The notes beneath the pieces are model-generated. The model ran no database searches. It was not told where the DNA came from and saw only the letters and a program-made list of their open reading frames with translations. This document shows positions 51,710-61,924 of a stretch of DNA of 64,000 nucleotides, piece after piece. The DNA lies in contig JADJWY010000005.1 of assembly GCA_016716085.1 (NCBI GenBank), forward strand, positions 62,001 through 126,000. The letters are read 5' to 3'. This DNA is from Hahellaceae bacterium (GTDB lineage Bacteria; Pseudomonadota; Gammaproteobacteria; Pseudomonadales; Oleiphilaceae). Within the stretch, counting starts at the first letter, position 1; each line of letters starts with the position of its first letter. The position numbers and the translations under genes were made by a program.

Positions 51710-52299
51710 TTATTCTTACCCCCTTTAGCACCTGTATCTTTGGCCGCCAGATCCGCTTCGCCAGGGGCCTCCTGAGTTATCGTCATCATGAACTGGCTCT
51801 TTTTCTCGTTTTCCGACCATGCCTTCACTGAAGTCAGGTTCGGCTCCTTGAACCAGTCCGAGGCGTCCATGTTTCGCATCAACGCAGAGATGCGGCTGTT
51901 GGAGTCACCGATGCCTTCTAGATTCAGCACCGTTTCAGCTTTCTTGATGCTGGTGAAGTAGACGCCTTCCGGCACGGTCTTAACCATTTCATCAAAAACC
52001 CTGACAATCACGGGACGACGCCCCTGCAAATCCTGAATAACCTGCATGCGTTCTATCAAGGCGTCCCGACGACGTTTCAGCTCATCGATCTCTTTGATTT
52101 GCTGCTCCAACAAGGCAATCTCATTCTTGATGAAGCCGTTGCGCTGAGTCTGGTAGTCGATTTCACTCATCATCATGGTGTGCCACAAAAATCCGGCACC
52201 GCCCGCAACCAGAAACACACCCGCCAACACCGTTAAAAATTGCTTCTGTTTTTCTGCCCGGAGCTCTTCCCGCCAGGGCCTGAGGTTTATCTTGGCCAT
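51706..52299 (-). CDS. pilN: Type IV pilus alignment protein PilN
   Basis: Partner of PilO; its cytoplasmic N-terminus (KINLRPWREE, residues 3-12) inserts into the groove of PilM, and this motif is intact. 197 residues: a membrane segment (about 23-43), a coiled coil (about 50-85) and a periplasmic domain. The ATG at 52299 shares one base with the pilM stop (TGATG). The frame is open to 52329 within pilM, but the motif starts at the internal ATG. C-terminus is rich in Lys and Gly. Confidence 0.95.
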   Translation of the reverse strand: MAKINLRPWREELRAEKQKQFLTVLAGVFLVAGGAGFLWHTMMMSEIDYQTQRNGFIKNEIALLEQQIKEIDELKRRRDALIERMQVIQDLQGRRPVIVRVFDEMVKTVPEGVYFTSIKKAETVLNLEGIGDSNSRISALMRNMDASDWFKEPNLTSVKAWSENEKKSQFMMTITQEAPGEADLAAKDTGAKGGKNK

Positions 52300-53366
52300 C
52301 AGTCGAAGCTCCTCATCGCCAGTCCACATGCAATCATCAGCGAAGGCGCATCGTTACTCAGCGCAGAGGCATTCACCTTCGACGACAAACTCATTTCAGC
52401 AAAGGGGTTGGCAATCAACGTTGTCGTCCCTACCTTGGCCTGAACCACATCTGCAAGCCCGGCAATAGAGGCCGTCCCCCCTGCCAGGATGACATAATCG
52501 ACTTCGTTGTATTGGGTCGAAGAGAAGAAGAACTGCAGCGATCTTGCTACCTGCTGCACGACGGCTTCCTTAAAGGGCTGAAGCACTTCCTGCGCATAAT
52601 CATCCGGGAGACCACCCTGCTTCTTAGCCAGCCCGGCCTCCTCCTGAGACAAACCATAACGCCGTTGTATTTCTTCTGTCAGCTGTTTACCACCAAACAA
52701 CTGCTCTCGTGTGTAAATCGTTTTTCCGTCCGCCAGCACGCTCAATGTAGTCATCGTCGCACCAATATCGACAACAGCCACCGTCAGCAATTCATTGCCA
52801 CTCTCCAGCTGCGGCAGAATAAGCCCCATCGCACGCTCCATCGCATAGGCCTCAACATCAACGATCTTTGCAACCAAACCGCCGATCTCCAACGCATCCT
52901 CTCGAAGCTCTACGTTCTCACGGCGACAGGCCGCCAGCAAAACGTCGTTCATTTCTGCATTGGTTGCCGAAGGGCCTTGCACCTCAAAATCCAGAGACAC
53001 TTCGTCGAGGGGATAAGGAATGTATTGATCCGCTTCGATTTGAATCTGCGACTCAAGATCCTGCTCACGCAGCGCCGCACTCATCTGAATGGTCTTGGTA
53101 ATAACCGCAGAACCTGCAACTGCGACGGCGGCATGTTTACAGCCCGTACGAGACTTGGACACGACACGCTTAACAACCTCACCGACCGCCTCAGCATCGT
53201 TGATATTCTTCTCAACGACCGCATTGGGGGGAAGCGGTTCAACGGCGTAAGCCTCGACCCTATAGCGCCCATTACCCTGGCGACTGAGTTCGATCACCTT
53301 GACGGTGGTGGAACTGATATCCACCCCCAATATGGGTACATTCTTCTTTCCGAATAGTGCTATCAC
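52299..53366 (-). CDS. pilM: Type IV pilus inner-membrane-associated ATPase-fold protein PilM
   Basis: Actin-like (FtsA-fold) cytoplasmic protein binding ATP and the N-tail of PilN. The GTG at 53366, with AAGGG seven bases ahead, gives 355 residues, starting (M)IALFGKKNVPILGVDISSTTVKVIEL; a TTG at 53384 is less likely. Nucleotide motifs DIGATMTTLSV and GGTASIAGLADVV are visible. First gene of pilMNOPQ, divergent from mrcA, with 179 bases between the two starts. Confidence 0.95.
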   Translation of the reverse strand: MIALFGKKNVPILGVDISSTTVKVIELSRQGNGRYRVEAYAVEPLPPNAVVEKNINDAEAVGEVVKRVVSKSRTGCKHAAVAVAGSAVITKTIQMSAALREQDLESQIQIEADQYIPYPLDEVSLDFEVQGPSATNAEMNDVLLAACRRENVELREDALEIGGLVAKIVDVEAYAMERAMGLILPQLESGNELLTVAVVDIGATMTTLSVLADGKTIYTREQLFGGKQLTEEIQRRYGLSQEEAGLAKKQGGLPDDYAQEVLQPFKEAVVQQVARSLQFFFSSTQYNEVDYVILAGGTASIAGLADVVQAKVGTTTLIANPFAEMSLSSKVNASALSNDAPSLMIACGLAMRSFD

Positions 53367-53545
53367 GAAGCTACCCTTCGTCAAAAACTAATTCTTCCTC
53401 TAAGCAGAGGAGCCTACTGAAGCATAGACAACAATCGCAGATAACTAAAATATCCCCTGAATTCAGCGTATAATCCTTATACATCGTTCTACTTAAAGCG
53501 ATTTCTTAAAGAGTAGACCCACATTTTTAGAATGTCAGGAAATTC

Positions 53546-56035
53546 ATGCATATTTTTGTGAGCTTGTTACGATTTCTCGGCTGGTCAGTTTTACTTGCCG
53601 TTGCGTCTATTTTGCTGATTGGCAGTGGTTTTTTCCTGGCCCTGGCCCCTTCTCTACCCGACGTTGAACAGCTGCGCGACATCCAGCTGCAGACGCCCAT
53701 GCGCATCTATACACGGGATGAAAAACTGATTGCAGAGTTTGGCGAACAGCGGCGCACCCCGGTTTCGATCGAGCAAGTTCCCCAGCAGTTGATTAATGCG
53801 TTTCTCGCAGCGGAAGACGCTCGTTTTTATGAGCACCCAGGCGTTGACATCAAGGGCCTGACACGTGCCGCAGTTGAGCTGGTGACCACCGGCAGCATTC
53901 AGTCCGGCGGCAGCACCATCACGATGCAGGTTGCCAAGAACTACTTCCTCAGCCAGGAGCGCACCTTCTCACGCAAGTTCAATGAGATTTTGCTGGCATT
54001 CAAAATCGAACAGGAGATGACGAAGAATGAAATCCTGGCACTCTACTTCAACAAGATTTATCTGGGGAACCGGGCCTATGGTATTGAAGCCGCAGCTAAC
54101 GTGTATTACGGCGTCAGCCTGAAAGATCTGAACCTGGCCCAAATGGCGATGATCGCAGGCCTGCCAAAGGCGCCCTCTCGCTATAACCCCCTCGCGTCAC
54201 CCGAGCGCGCCGTGATTCGCCGAAACTGGATTCTGGATCGCATGCTCGAACTGGATATGGTCACACCCTCAGAGCATGATGAGGCCACGCAGGCACCTGC
54301 CTCCGCCCGTTATTTCACTACCCAACTTGAAACAGATGCGCCTTATGTGGCGGAAATGGCGCGCATCGAGGCGCTGGACCGTTTGGGGGCTGAAGCCTAC
54401 ACAAAAGGCTACCGCCTCTACCTGACGATCGATGCTACACTGCAGGACGCGGCCGACCTTGCCATGAAGCAGGGTTTAATTCGATACTCCAAGCGGCACG
54501 GTTATCGCGGCGCCACGGCCTACTACAACACCCCTTATCCAAAGTCAAAAGAGGACATCGTCGCTCGCTTAGCCAAAACCCCTTCGAACCGGGTGATATC
54601 TCCTGCCTGGATTATTTCGGTCGACGACATGAACAAAGTTGCGACAGCACTGCTTTCGAGCGGCAGTGAAGTCAGCATCCCTTTCGATAGCATGGTATGG
54701 GCCAATCGTTTTCAAAGCCCGAACGCACAGGGATCTCGTCCACAAAAAGTATCAGATGTATTAGCGCAGGGGGATATCGTCTATGTGGAAGCTCAGGATA
54801 CAACCACGGCGTTTATGAGTCAGAAACCCGTTGTGCAAGGCGCATTGGTTAGTTTGGACGTGAAGTCCGGCGGCATCCTGGCATTGACCGGCGGCTTTGA
54901 CTTTTACATGAGCAAGTTCAATCGTGCGGCGCAGGCCAAGCGTCAACCCGGTTCCAATTTCAAACCTTTCGTCTACCTGGCCGGTCTGGAAAAAGGTCTC
55001 ACTGCCGCCAGTATTTTCAACGACGCGCCAGTCGTTTTTGAGGACGCCAGTCTGGAGTCGGCCTGGCGACCGGAAAACTCCTCAGGTGAGTTCTATGGTC
55101 CCACCCGCCTGCGGGAAGCACTCTATATGTCAAGAAACCTGGTTTCAATCCGATTGCTTCAGCGCCTGGGTATCCATGAAACAATCACCTTTCTGGATCA
55201 GGCGGGATTCCCGAAATCAGAACTTCCACCTAATCTTTCACTGGCACTGGGAACAGGCACCTTTACACCCTTGGAAATTGCCAGGGGTTATGCCACGCTC
55301 GCCAATCAGGGCACACGGGTATACCCCTATCTGGTGCAACGAATTACCGATCATGAGGGCAAACCACTCTACCTCTATTCCGCTAAAGCGAGAAAGCTGG
55401 TTGAAGCCAGTCAATGTGAAGACTGCTCACCCGATACCGAGGACCAGGCAACCGCCTCACTGCCCTTTGACACGAACTTAGAGAGTGGGGACGATGAAGG
55501 CGCACGCTTCCAGGCGGAACTGGACAAGATAGAAATTCATAACGACACCATTGCCGACCCGCGCAATGTTTTTATTCTCACCGACATGCTCAAAGATGTC
55601 ATTCGTCGTGGCACAGCGACCGATGCCCGAAAGCTGGGGCGCAGTGATATTGCCGGCAAAACCGGAACGACGAACGATCAGGTCGATGCCTGGTTTTCAG
55701 GCTACAGCCCGGACATCGCAACCTCGGTGTGGGTTGGCTATGATCAACCGGAAACCCTCGGCCATCGTGAATACGGCAGTCGCGCAGCGTTACCGATCTG
55801 GATGGACTATATGACGGTCGCACTGAAAAACCACCCGGATTTACCCGCCATTCGCCCCGAGGGCATTGCCAGCGTCAAAATTGACCCCGAAACAGGCGAG
55901 CGTGCCGCCCCCGATAACCCCAATGCGATTTTCGAATTGTTTCTCGAAGAAAATGTGCCAGAGGCCAGCGACGAGATTTATTACCCCGAGGATCACTCCG
56001 GCGGCACCCTTTTATCACCCGATACGATCTTTTGA
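53546..56035 (+). CDS. mrcA: Penicillin-binding protein 1A, bifunctional transglycosylase/transpeptidase
   Basis: Builds and cross-links peptidoglycan during elongation. N-terminal membrane anchor (about 6-33), glycosyltransferase domain with catalytic E90 in AAEDARFYEHPG and GGSTITMQ, an inserted OB-like domain (about 310-430), and a transpeptidase domain with SNFK (nucleophile S470), SRN and KTGT (about 705). 829 residues, normal. ATG preceded by CAGGA. Divergent from pilM, in the usual pairing. Ends in a strong terminator facing maeB. Also called ponA. Confidence 0.97.
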   Translation: MHIFVSLLRFLGWSVLLAVASILLIGSGFFLALAPSLPDVEQLRDIQLQTPMRIYTRDEKLIAEFGEQRRTPVSIEQVPQQLINAFLAAEDARFYEHPGVDIKGLTRAAVELVTTGSIQSGGSTITMQVAKNYFLSQERTFSRKFNEILLAFKIEQEMTKNEILALYFNKIYLGNRAYGIEAAANVYYGVSLKDLNLAQMAMIAGLPKAPSRYNPLASPERAVIRRNWILDRMLELDMVTPSEHDEATQAPASARYFTTQLETDAPYVAEMARIEALDRLGAEAYTKGYRLYLTIDATLQDAADLAMKQGLIRYSKRHGYRGATAYYNTPYPKSKEDIVARLAKTPSNRVISPAWIISVDDMNKVATALLSSGSEVSIPFDSMVWANRFQSPNAQGSRPQKVSDVLAQGDIVYVEAQDTTTAFMSQKPVVQGALVSLDVKSGGILALTGGFDFYMSKFNRAAQAKRQPGSNFKPFVYLAGLEKGLTAASIFNDAPVVFEDASLESAWRPENSSGEFYGPTRLREALYMSRNLVSIRLLQRLGIHETITFLDQAGFPKSELPPNLSLALGTGTFTPLEIARGYATLANQGTRVYPYLVQRITDHEGKPLYLYSAKARKLVEASQCEDCSPDTEDQATASLPFDTNLESGDDEGARFQAELDKIEIHNDTIADPRNVFILTDMLKDVIRRGTATDARKLGRSDIAGKTGTTNDQVDAWFSGYSPDIATSVWVGYDQPETLGHREYGSRAALPIWMDYMTVALKNHPDLPAIRPEGIASVKIDPETGERAAPDNPNAIFELFLEENVPEASDEIYYPEDHSGGTLLSPDTIF

Positions 56036-56040
56036 ATAGC

Positions 56041-56100
56041 GGGCGAAGGCCTCTTCGCCCAGCACAAGACACAAAAAAACCGGCACAGGCCGGTTTTTTT
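56041..56100. terminator. Bidirectional terminator between mrcA and maeB
   Basis: Main hairpin ACCGGC / GCCGGT at 56079-56094, with an A-run before and a T-run after, so full pairing extends from 56073 to 56100 and each strand ends in T. A second hairpin, GGGCGAAG-GCCT-CTTCGCCC at 56041-56060, lies just after the mrcA stop. The two genes converge here. Confidence 0.9.
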
Positions 56101-56117
56101 CATCTGAGACCCAGCGC

Positions 56118-57383
56118 TTACTTGATGTCAGCAACAGACTTCAAGGGGTAATGCGCGGGATAAGGCAAACGCGCCACGCCGGTATCGACGGCAGCTTTTG
56201 CAACCGCAGCGGTAATGTCGGTCAGCAGGCGAGTATCCAGAGGCTTAGGAATGATGTAATTCTTGCCAAAGGTAAACTGCTGACCACCGTAGGCCGCCAC
56301 AACATCAGCAGGAACCGGCTCTTTCGCCAGTTTGCGGATCGCCTCAACGGCCGCCAGTTTCATCTCTTCATTGATGGCGGTCGCACGAACGTCGAGGGCA
56401 CCACGGAAGATGAAGGGGAAGCCCAGCACGTTGTTCACCTGATTGGGGTAGTCAGAGCGACCGGTAGCCATGATGATGTCATCACGGGTTGCCAGCGCCA
56501 GCTCAGGCTTGATTTCAGGGTCCGGGTTGGAGCACGCAAAAATCACCGGGTTGGCCGCCATGGACTTCAGCATATCTGCAGTGAACAAATCAGGCCCCGA
56601 CAGACCAACGAATACGTCAGCCCCTACGCAGGCATCTTCCAGCGTACGCTTGTCGGTTTCCAGCGCAAACATCGCCTTATACTGGTTCAGATCGTCACGA
56701 CCGGCGTGAATCACACCCTTTCGGTCGATCATGTAAATGTTTTCAGATTTGGCACCACAGCTGATCAGCAGCTTCATGCAGGCAACTGCTGCTGCACCAG
56801 CACCCAGACACACGATTTTGGCGGTATCAATCGATTTGCCCTGCAGCTCAAGTGCATTGATCATGCCCGCCGCAGTTACAATCGCCGTACCGTGCTGATC
56901 GTCGTGAAAAATAGGAATGCTGCATTGTTCAATCAGAACACGTTCAATCTCGAAGCACTCAGGTGCTTTGATGTCTTCCAGGTTGATACCGCCAAAGGTA
57001 TCGGCAATACGAGCGACCGTATCAATAAACGCCTGAGGGCTTTCTGATTTGACTTCGATATCGAAGACGTCAATGCCGGCAAAGCGTTTGAAGAGCACAC
57101 CTTTGCCTTCCATAACCGGCTTACTCGCCAGTGGACCTAAATTACCCAGCCCCAGAATAGCTGTTCCGTCAGAGATCACCGCAACCAGATTACCCTTGTT
57201 GGTGTAGCGATAGGCCAGTTCGGCATCTTTAGCGATTTCCCGCACCGGCTCGGCAACACCCGGACTGTAGGCCAATGCCAAATCCCGCGAGGTGGCCGTC
57301 GGCTTGGTAATTTCGACGCTCAATTTACCCGGGCGCGGATTCGCATGATAATCAAGTGCTGCTTTTTTTAGATCTTCTGACAT
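56118..57383 (-). CDS. maeB: NADP-dependent malic enzyme, short form
   Basis: Oxidative decarboxylation of malate to pyruvate, giving NADPH. 421 residues: malic N-terminal domain (YSPGVAEPVREIA, about 38-50; the lysine of LGNLGPLASKPVMEGK), then NAD-binding domain (IVCLGAGAAAVAC, about 185-197) and NPDPEIKP. It lacks the phosphotransacetylase-like C-terminal domain that makes E. coli MaeB about 760 residues; the short form is known in Pseudomonas and related bacteria. ATG start. It stands behind rpmE with a gap of 86 bases. Confidence 0.95.
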   Translation of the reverse strand: MSEDLKKAALDYHANPRPGKLSVEITKPTATSRDLALAYSPGVAEPVREIAKDAELAYRYTNKGNLVAVISDGTAILGLGNLGPLASKPVMEGKGVLFKRFAGIDVFDIEVKSESPQAFIDTVARIADTFGGINLEDIKAPECFEIERVLIEQCSIPIFHDDQHGTAIVTAAGMINALELQGKSIDTAKIVCLGAGAAAVACMKLLISCGAKSENIYMIDRKGVIHAGRDDLNQYKAMFALETDKRTLEDACVGADVFVGLSGPDLFTADMLKSMAANPVIFACSNPDPEIKPELALATRDDIIMATGRSDYPNQVNNVLGFPFIFRGALDVRATAINEEMKLAAVEAIRKLAKEPVPADVVAAYGGQQFTFGKNYIIPKPLDTRLLTDITAAVAKAAVDTGVARLPYPAHYPLKSVADIK

Positions 57384-57469
57384 AGTTATCTTCCTGGAAT
57401 TAGCTGTTAGCTTTTTGTAGGCCCCGGGCCACTACCTGGCCAAACAGGGCCGCATCGCAGCGAAGGGGA

Positions 57470-57685
57470 TTAGGCCTTGCCGATTCTGCCACCAAAACGT
57501 TTGTTGAACTTGTCGATACGACCGCCCTGATCCAGCATCTTCTGCTTGCCGGTGTAGAATGGGTGACAATTGGAGCAAACGTCAATGTGAATATCTTCAC
57601 ACAGGGTTGAACTGGTTTTGATGACGTTGCCACAGCTGCAGGTTGCCGTGATGGGTACATACTTTGGATGAATATCTTTTTTCAT
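57470..57685 (-). CDS. rpmE: 50S ribosomal protein L31, zinc-binding type
   Basis: Bridges the subunits of the 70S ribosome. 71 residues from the ATG at 57685, beginning MKKDIHPKY. Four cysteines, C16, C18, C37 and C40, with GKQKMLDQGGRIDKFNKRFG near the end, mark the zinc form. An upstream extension to 57739 has no support. The zinc-free paralogue, if any, is elsewhere; under zinc starvation Zur often controls that copy, not this one. Its promoter lies about 100 bases upstream. Confidence 0.97.
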   Translation of the reverse strand: MKKDIHPKYVPITATCSCGNVIKTSSTLCEDIHIDVCSNCHPFYTGKQKMLDQGGRIDKFNKRFGGRIGKA

Positions 57686-57777
57686 GGACTTTACCTCTAT
57701 AAAATTGCCGCTACCGAACCAAGCCAATCTTGTCGGCACCGCAAAGGATTCTGCGTTAAGCGCAAAAATGGACGGCT

Positions 57778-57805
57778 ATCATACCAGACATTGGCCGCAA
57801 CTCAA
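57778..57805 (-). promoter_or_regulatory. Candidate promoter of rpmE
   Basis: On the minus strand TTGAGT (57800-57805), 16 bases, TATGAT (57778-57783) preceded by TGG, an extended -10. The start would be near 57771, giving a leader of about 86 bases before the rpmE ATG. It lies in the gap between rpmE and divergent priA. Confidence 0.5.
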
Positions 57806-57848
57806 GAAAAAGCGAGTTTGCGCCCATGATACCGGAGACCTCAGATCT

Positions 57849-60080
57849 TTGACCCCGTTTCGCATTCAGATCGCTCTGCCCATTCCATCGTTTAGCCTGT
57901 ATGACTACCTGCCGACCCCGACCCATCCGGGCGCTGAGCACTACACACCGGGCAAGCGGGTATTAGTCCCTGTAGGAACGCGACGCTGTGTAGGCCTGAT
58001 TACGGCCATCGTCCCCGCTGAACCCGCTGAACTTGAGCTGGCGTACAAACCCATCCTGCGCTTACTTGACGACGCCCCGGTGCTGGACGCTCACATCCTG
58101 AGTCTGTGCCACTGGATTGTAGACTACTACTCCAGCTTTCCGGGCGACACCTATCAGGCGGCGCTCCCACCGGCCTATCGCGAAGCGTTGGAGGGGCGCT
58201 GCGTCCAGGACAAATTGCGGGAGGAGAGACTGATTCTCAGCCAGTCACCGGACAATAACGCGCCCAAGCTACGCAGTCAGGGTCAACAAGGCCTGTTGGA
58301 TCATCTGCAGGCAAATCCCCAGGGCTGCACCCTGCCTGCCTTGCGCACCGCCGGATTCACTCGCGCTCAGGTCAACGCGCTGGCATTGAAAGGATTGGTT
58401 GAACGTGTTCATGCTCCCCTGGCAGGCACCTCGAGCCAGAGCCCTTCGTCCCGCACCTCTCAACCTGAGCTTTCCCCAGAGCAAGCGGCGGTTTTAGCGC
58501 GCCTCCCGCCGGCAAATGCCTTTCATTGTGCGGTTGTTCAGGGCGTTACCGGCAGCGGCAAAACGGAAGTGTATCTGCGCTGGATTCAGCACCTGCCGAC
58601 GTCCGCCCAGGTGCTGGTGCTGGTTCCGGAAATTGCGCTAACCCCCCAGCTTGCGCAGCGTTTTGAAGCACGCTTCGGTGATGCCGTGGTGCTCTATCAC
58701 AGCAACCAGACGCCCGCGGCCCGCCTTTCCGTCTGGACGCGCGCCCGCAAGGGCCAGGTACGGATCGTGATCGGCACACGCTCCAGTATTTTTCTGGGTT
58801 TCAAAACACTGGGCGCCATCATCGTAGACGAAGAACACGACGGCTCCTTCAAACAGCAGGATAATCCCCGCTACCATGCACGGGATGCCGCAGTGTATCG
58901 CGCGTGGACTGAAAACATCCCGATTGTGCTGGGCTCAGCGACCCCCTCGCTGGAAACGCTGCTAAATTGCCGTAAGGGACGCTACTCACTGCATCGCATG
59001 CGTTCACGGGCGACGCAGGCGAAGCCCCCCGCCATTCACATCCTTGACACTCGTCACATGGGCCTTGAGACAGGCCTGAGCACGCCGCTGCTGACACGCT
59101 TACACCAGCATTTGGCAAACGGGAAACAGGCCTTACTCTTCCTCAATAAACGCGGCTATGCGCCGGTTTTGTATTGCCCCTCGTGCGCGTGGATGGCGAC
59201 CTGCCGTCAGTGTGACACCCGCCTGACCTATTATCAGGCGGCTAACGCTCTACGCTGCCATCACTGTGACAGCCGCTATGACGTCCCGGCCATTTGTCCG
59301 GCCTGCAAAACGTCAACACTGAAACCGCTGGGCATCGGCACCGAAAGCATTGAGGAGACGTTGGCCCGTGAATTTCCTGATGTGCGGGTCATCCGCTTTG
59401 ACCGCGATGCCGCCAGCACGCAGACTAAACTGGAGCGACTGCTCGACGAAATACGTGCAACACAACCCTGTATCATCATTGGAACCCAGTTGTTAGCCAA
59501 GGGCCATGACTTCCCTCACCTGACACTGGTTGGCATCGTTGACCCAGACCCCGGCCTTTTCAGCAGCGACTTCCGGGCCAGCGAAAAAACCAGTCAACTA
59601 TTACTCCAGGTCGCTGGGCGGGCAGGCCGGGCGCACCACACTGGCGAAGTCTTCCTACAGACACGTTTTCCCGACCACCCTCTGATTCAACTGCTCGCGC
59701 AACAGGATTACGACCGCATCGCCGACAACGAGTTACACATGCGTGAACACGCCGGACTCCCCCCTTACACAGCGATGGCACTGATCCGTGGCGAAGCCCG
59801 GTTGGCTGCACCATGCGAGCAAGGGCTTCAGGCGCTGATGACCAGCCTCTCACATTTCGCCGCAGGCCAACTGACCCTTCACGGCCCCTTCCCGACAGCC
59901 GTTGCACGTAAGAAGAATCGCTTTCATGCCCATATCTGGGTCTCGTCATCCAATCGCAAGCAATTGACCTCCGTTCTGCACGCCTGGTGCATTGCGGAGT
60001 CTGCCAGGCAGCGTGGTGCCCCGCGTGCACCGGGGGGATTTCGCTGGCTTCTGGATGTTGATCCTTTAGACACGATTTAG
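57849..60080 (+). CDS. priA: Primosomal protein N', replication restart helicase PriA
   Basis: 3'-5' helicase that reloads the replisome at stalled forks. N-terminal DNA-binding domain (about 1-110), helicase core with Walker A GVTGSGKTEVY and DEEH in IIVDEEHDGSF, and the eight-cysteine zinc region (CPSC, CRQC, CHHC, CPAC) within about 435-490. I choose the TTG at 57849, just before the family opening (M)TPFRIQIALPIPSFSLYDYL; GGAG lies 11 bases ahead. This gives 743 residues (E. coli 732). An ATG at 57768 is possible but lies in the rpmE promoter region. The exact start is the uncertain part. Confidence 0.92.
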   Translation: MTPFRIQIALPIPSFSLYDYLPTPTHPGAEHYTPGKRVLVPVGTRRCVGLITAIVPAEPAELELAYKPILRLLDDAPVLDAHILSLCHWIVDYYSSFPGDTYQAALPPAYREALEGRCVQDKLREERLILSQSPDNNAPKLRSQGQQGLLDHLQANPQGCTLPALRTAGFTRAQVNALALKGLVERVHAPLAGTSSQSPSSRTSQPELSPEQAAVLARLPPANAFHCAVVQGVTGSGKTEVYLRWIQHLPTSAQVLVLVPEIALTPQLAQRFEARFGDAVVLYHSNQTPAARLSVWTRARKGQVRIVIGTRSSIFLGFKTLGAIIVDEEHDGSFKQQDNPRYHARDAAVYRAWTENIPIVLGSATPSLETLLNCRKGRYSLHRMRSRATQAKPPAIHILDTRHMGLETGLSTPLLTRLHQHLANGKQALLFLNKRGYAPVLYCPSCAWMATCRQCDTRLTYYQAANALRCHHCDSRYDVPAICPACKTSTLKPLGIGTESIEETLAREFPDVRVIRFDRDAASTQTKLERLLDEIRATQPCIIIGTQLLAKGHDFPHLTLVGIVDPDPGLFSSDFRASEKTSQLLLQVAGRAGRAHHTGEVFLQTRFPDHPLIQLLAQQDYDRIADNELHMREHAGLPPYTAMALIRGEARLAAPCEQGLQALMTSLSHFAAGQLTLHGPFPTAVARKKNRFHAHIWVSSSNRKQLTSVLHAWCIAESARQRGAPRAPGGFRWLLDVDPLDTI

Positions 60081-60163
60081 GTCAATGGAGAGACAGAGGC
60101 ATTGCGACCCCGAGAGGGCTGTAGGATAATTCAGCGTTTTTAACCTCCAGGGTAACGAGTTTC

Positions 60164-61924
60164 ATGAAACAATCGGTTGAAGAACGTCTGCGACAGGCAC
60201 TAGATGACCTCATTTCGGCTGGCAAATTGCCCGAGTCAGTCGCCTCCCTGACGATTCAGGTCGAAGAAACCCGCGACAAGCAGCATGGTGACTTCGCCTC
60301 CAACCTCGCCATGATTCTGACCAAACAAGCCGGCATGCCCCCACGCCAGGTGGCGCAGGCCCTGACAGAGGCCATGAAACCCGATCCCGCGATTGAAAAG
60401 GTCGAGATTGCGGGACCCGGCTTTATTAACTTCTTTCTGTCCAACGCCCGTTTTTTTGAAGTCATTGAAGAGGTCATGCAGAAAGGGACCCACTACGGGG
60501 AATCCAACCTTGGTCAGGGACAGCGGGTTCAGGTTGAATTTGTTTCCGCCAATCCGACAGGCCCACTGCATGTTGGCCACGGCCGCGGTGCCGCCTACGG
60601 CGACTCTTTATCACGGCTGTTGAAACTGACCGGTCATGACGTCCACAAAGAGTATTATGTGAATGATGCTGGCCGGCAGATGAACATCCTGGCAGCCAGC
60701 GTCTGGCTGCGCTACCTGGAGCTGTCCGGTGAGTCGTTTACCTTCCCGTCAAACGGCTACAAGGGCACCTATGTCAATGAAATTTCCGAAGCGCTGAAAC
60801 AACGGGTGAACCGCAAGTATTTTGTCACCGCGTCGGATGTCTTCCGTGACATTCCGGCTGACGAACCCGCAGGTGGCGACAAGGAAGCGCATATCGATGC
60901 GCTGGTTAACCGCTGCCGCAGCCTGCTGGGTCCGGAAGGCTATCTGGATGTGTTCGATGCAGGACTGAACTCCATTCTTGATGACATTCGCGACGACCTT
61001 GAGTCGTTCGGCATCACCTATCACGAATGGTTCTCGGAAAAGTCTCTGGCTCCGCGCATTCAAAGTGCGCTCACGGTTCTGAAGGATAACGGTCACCTTT
61101 ACGAACAGGATGGCGCGACCTGGTTCAGATCCACAACCTTTGGCGATGACAAGGATCGTGTGGTTATCCGGGAAAATGGCGAGTTTACCTATTTTGCCTC
61201 TGACATTGCCTACCACCATGACAAGTTCCAGCGTGGCTTTGATCGCGTGATCAACATTTGGGGCGCCGATCATCACGGCTACATTCCGCGTGTTAAAGCC
61301 GCTCTGACCGCCCTGAATCTCGATGCAGCGAAACTGGATGTTAAACTGGTGCAATTCGCGATTCTGTACCGGGGTGAAACCCGCGTTCAAATGTCAACGC
61401 GAAGCGGCTCCTTCGTCACCCTGCGCGAATTGCGTGACGAAGTAGGCAATGATGCAGCCCGCTTCTTCTATGTCACCCGCAAAACTGAGCAGCACATGGA
61501 TTTCGACCTGGATCTGGCCAAATCCGAAAGCAAAGATAATCCGGTGTATTACATTCAGTATGCACACGCACGCATTTGCAGCATGCTGAGAAAGCTGCAG
61601 GAGAGCGAAGGACGCCTGCCCGACGCAGTGGATCCGGCCTCCTACGCCAGGCAACTCACCGATGAGGCCGAAAAAACCATTTGCGCCATGCTCGCCCGCT
61701 ACCCCGAGGTGATCAACACGGCGGCAGGCAATCTGGAGCCCCATCAGATTACGCATTACCTCAAAGAACTCGCAGGGATCTTCCACAGCTACTACAATTC
61801 CCAAAAGGTATTGGTTGAGGATGCGTCACTGCGCACTGCACGTGTACGACTGAGTCTGGCTACACGTCAGGTTCTCGCCAATGGCCTGAATCTGATTGGT
61901 GTAACTGCTCCGGACGTCATGTGA
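60164..61924 (+). CDS. argS: Arginyl-tRNA synthetase
   Basis: Charges tRNA-Arg. 586 residues; N-terminal ADD domain for tRNA (about 1-100), HIGH as HVGHGRG in PTGPLHVGHGRG (about 130-141), MSTRSG in place of KMSKS, as is normal in this enzyme, and DALR-type anticodon domain at the C-terminus (about 470-586). ATG start. It follows priA by 83 bases. Its stop overlaps the GTG of the next gene as GTGA, so the SPOR protein is translated by coupling. Confidence 0.98.
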   Translation: MKQSVEERLRQALDDLISAGKLPESVASLTIQVEETRDKQHGDFASNLAMILTKQAGMPPRQVAQALTEAMKPDPAIEKVEIAGPGFINFFLSNARFFEVIEEVMQKGTHYGESNLGQGQRVQVEFVSANPTGPLHVGHGRGAAYGDSLSRLLKLTGHDVHKEYYVNDAGRQMNILAASVWLRYLELSGESFTFPSNGYKGTYVNEISEALKQRVNRKYFVTASDVFRDIPADEPAGGDKEAHIDALVNRCRSLLGPEGYLDVFDAGLNSILDDIRDDLESFGITYHEWFSEKSLAPRIQSALTVLKDNGHLYEQDGATWFRSTTFGDDKDRVVIRENGEFTYFASDIAYHHDKFQRGFDRVINIWGADHHGYIPRVKAALTALNLDAAKLDVKLVQFAILYRGETRVQMSTRSGSFVTLRELRDEVGNDAARFFYVTRKTEQHMDFDLDLAKSESKDNPVYYIQYAHARICSMLRKLQESEGRLPDAVDPASYARQLTDEAEKTICAMLARYPEVINTAAGNLEPHQITHYLKELAGIFHSYYNSQKVLVEDASLRTARVRLSLATRQVLANGLNLIGVTAPDVM

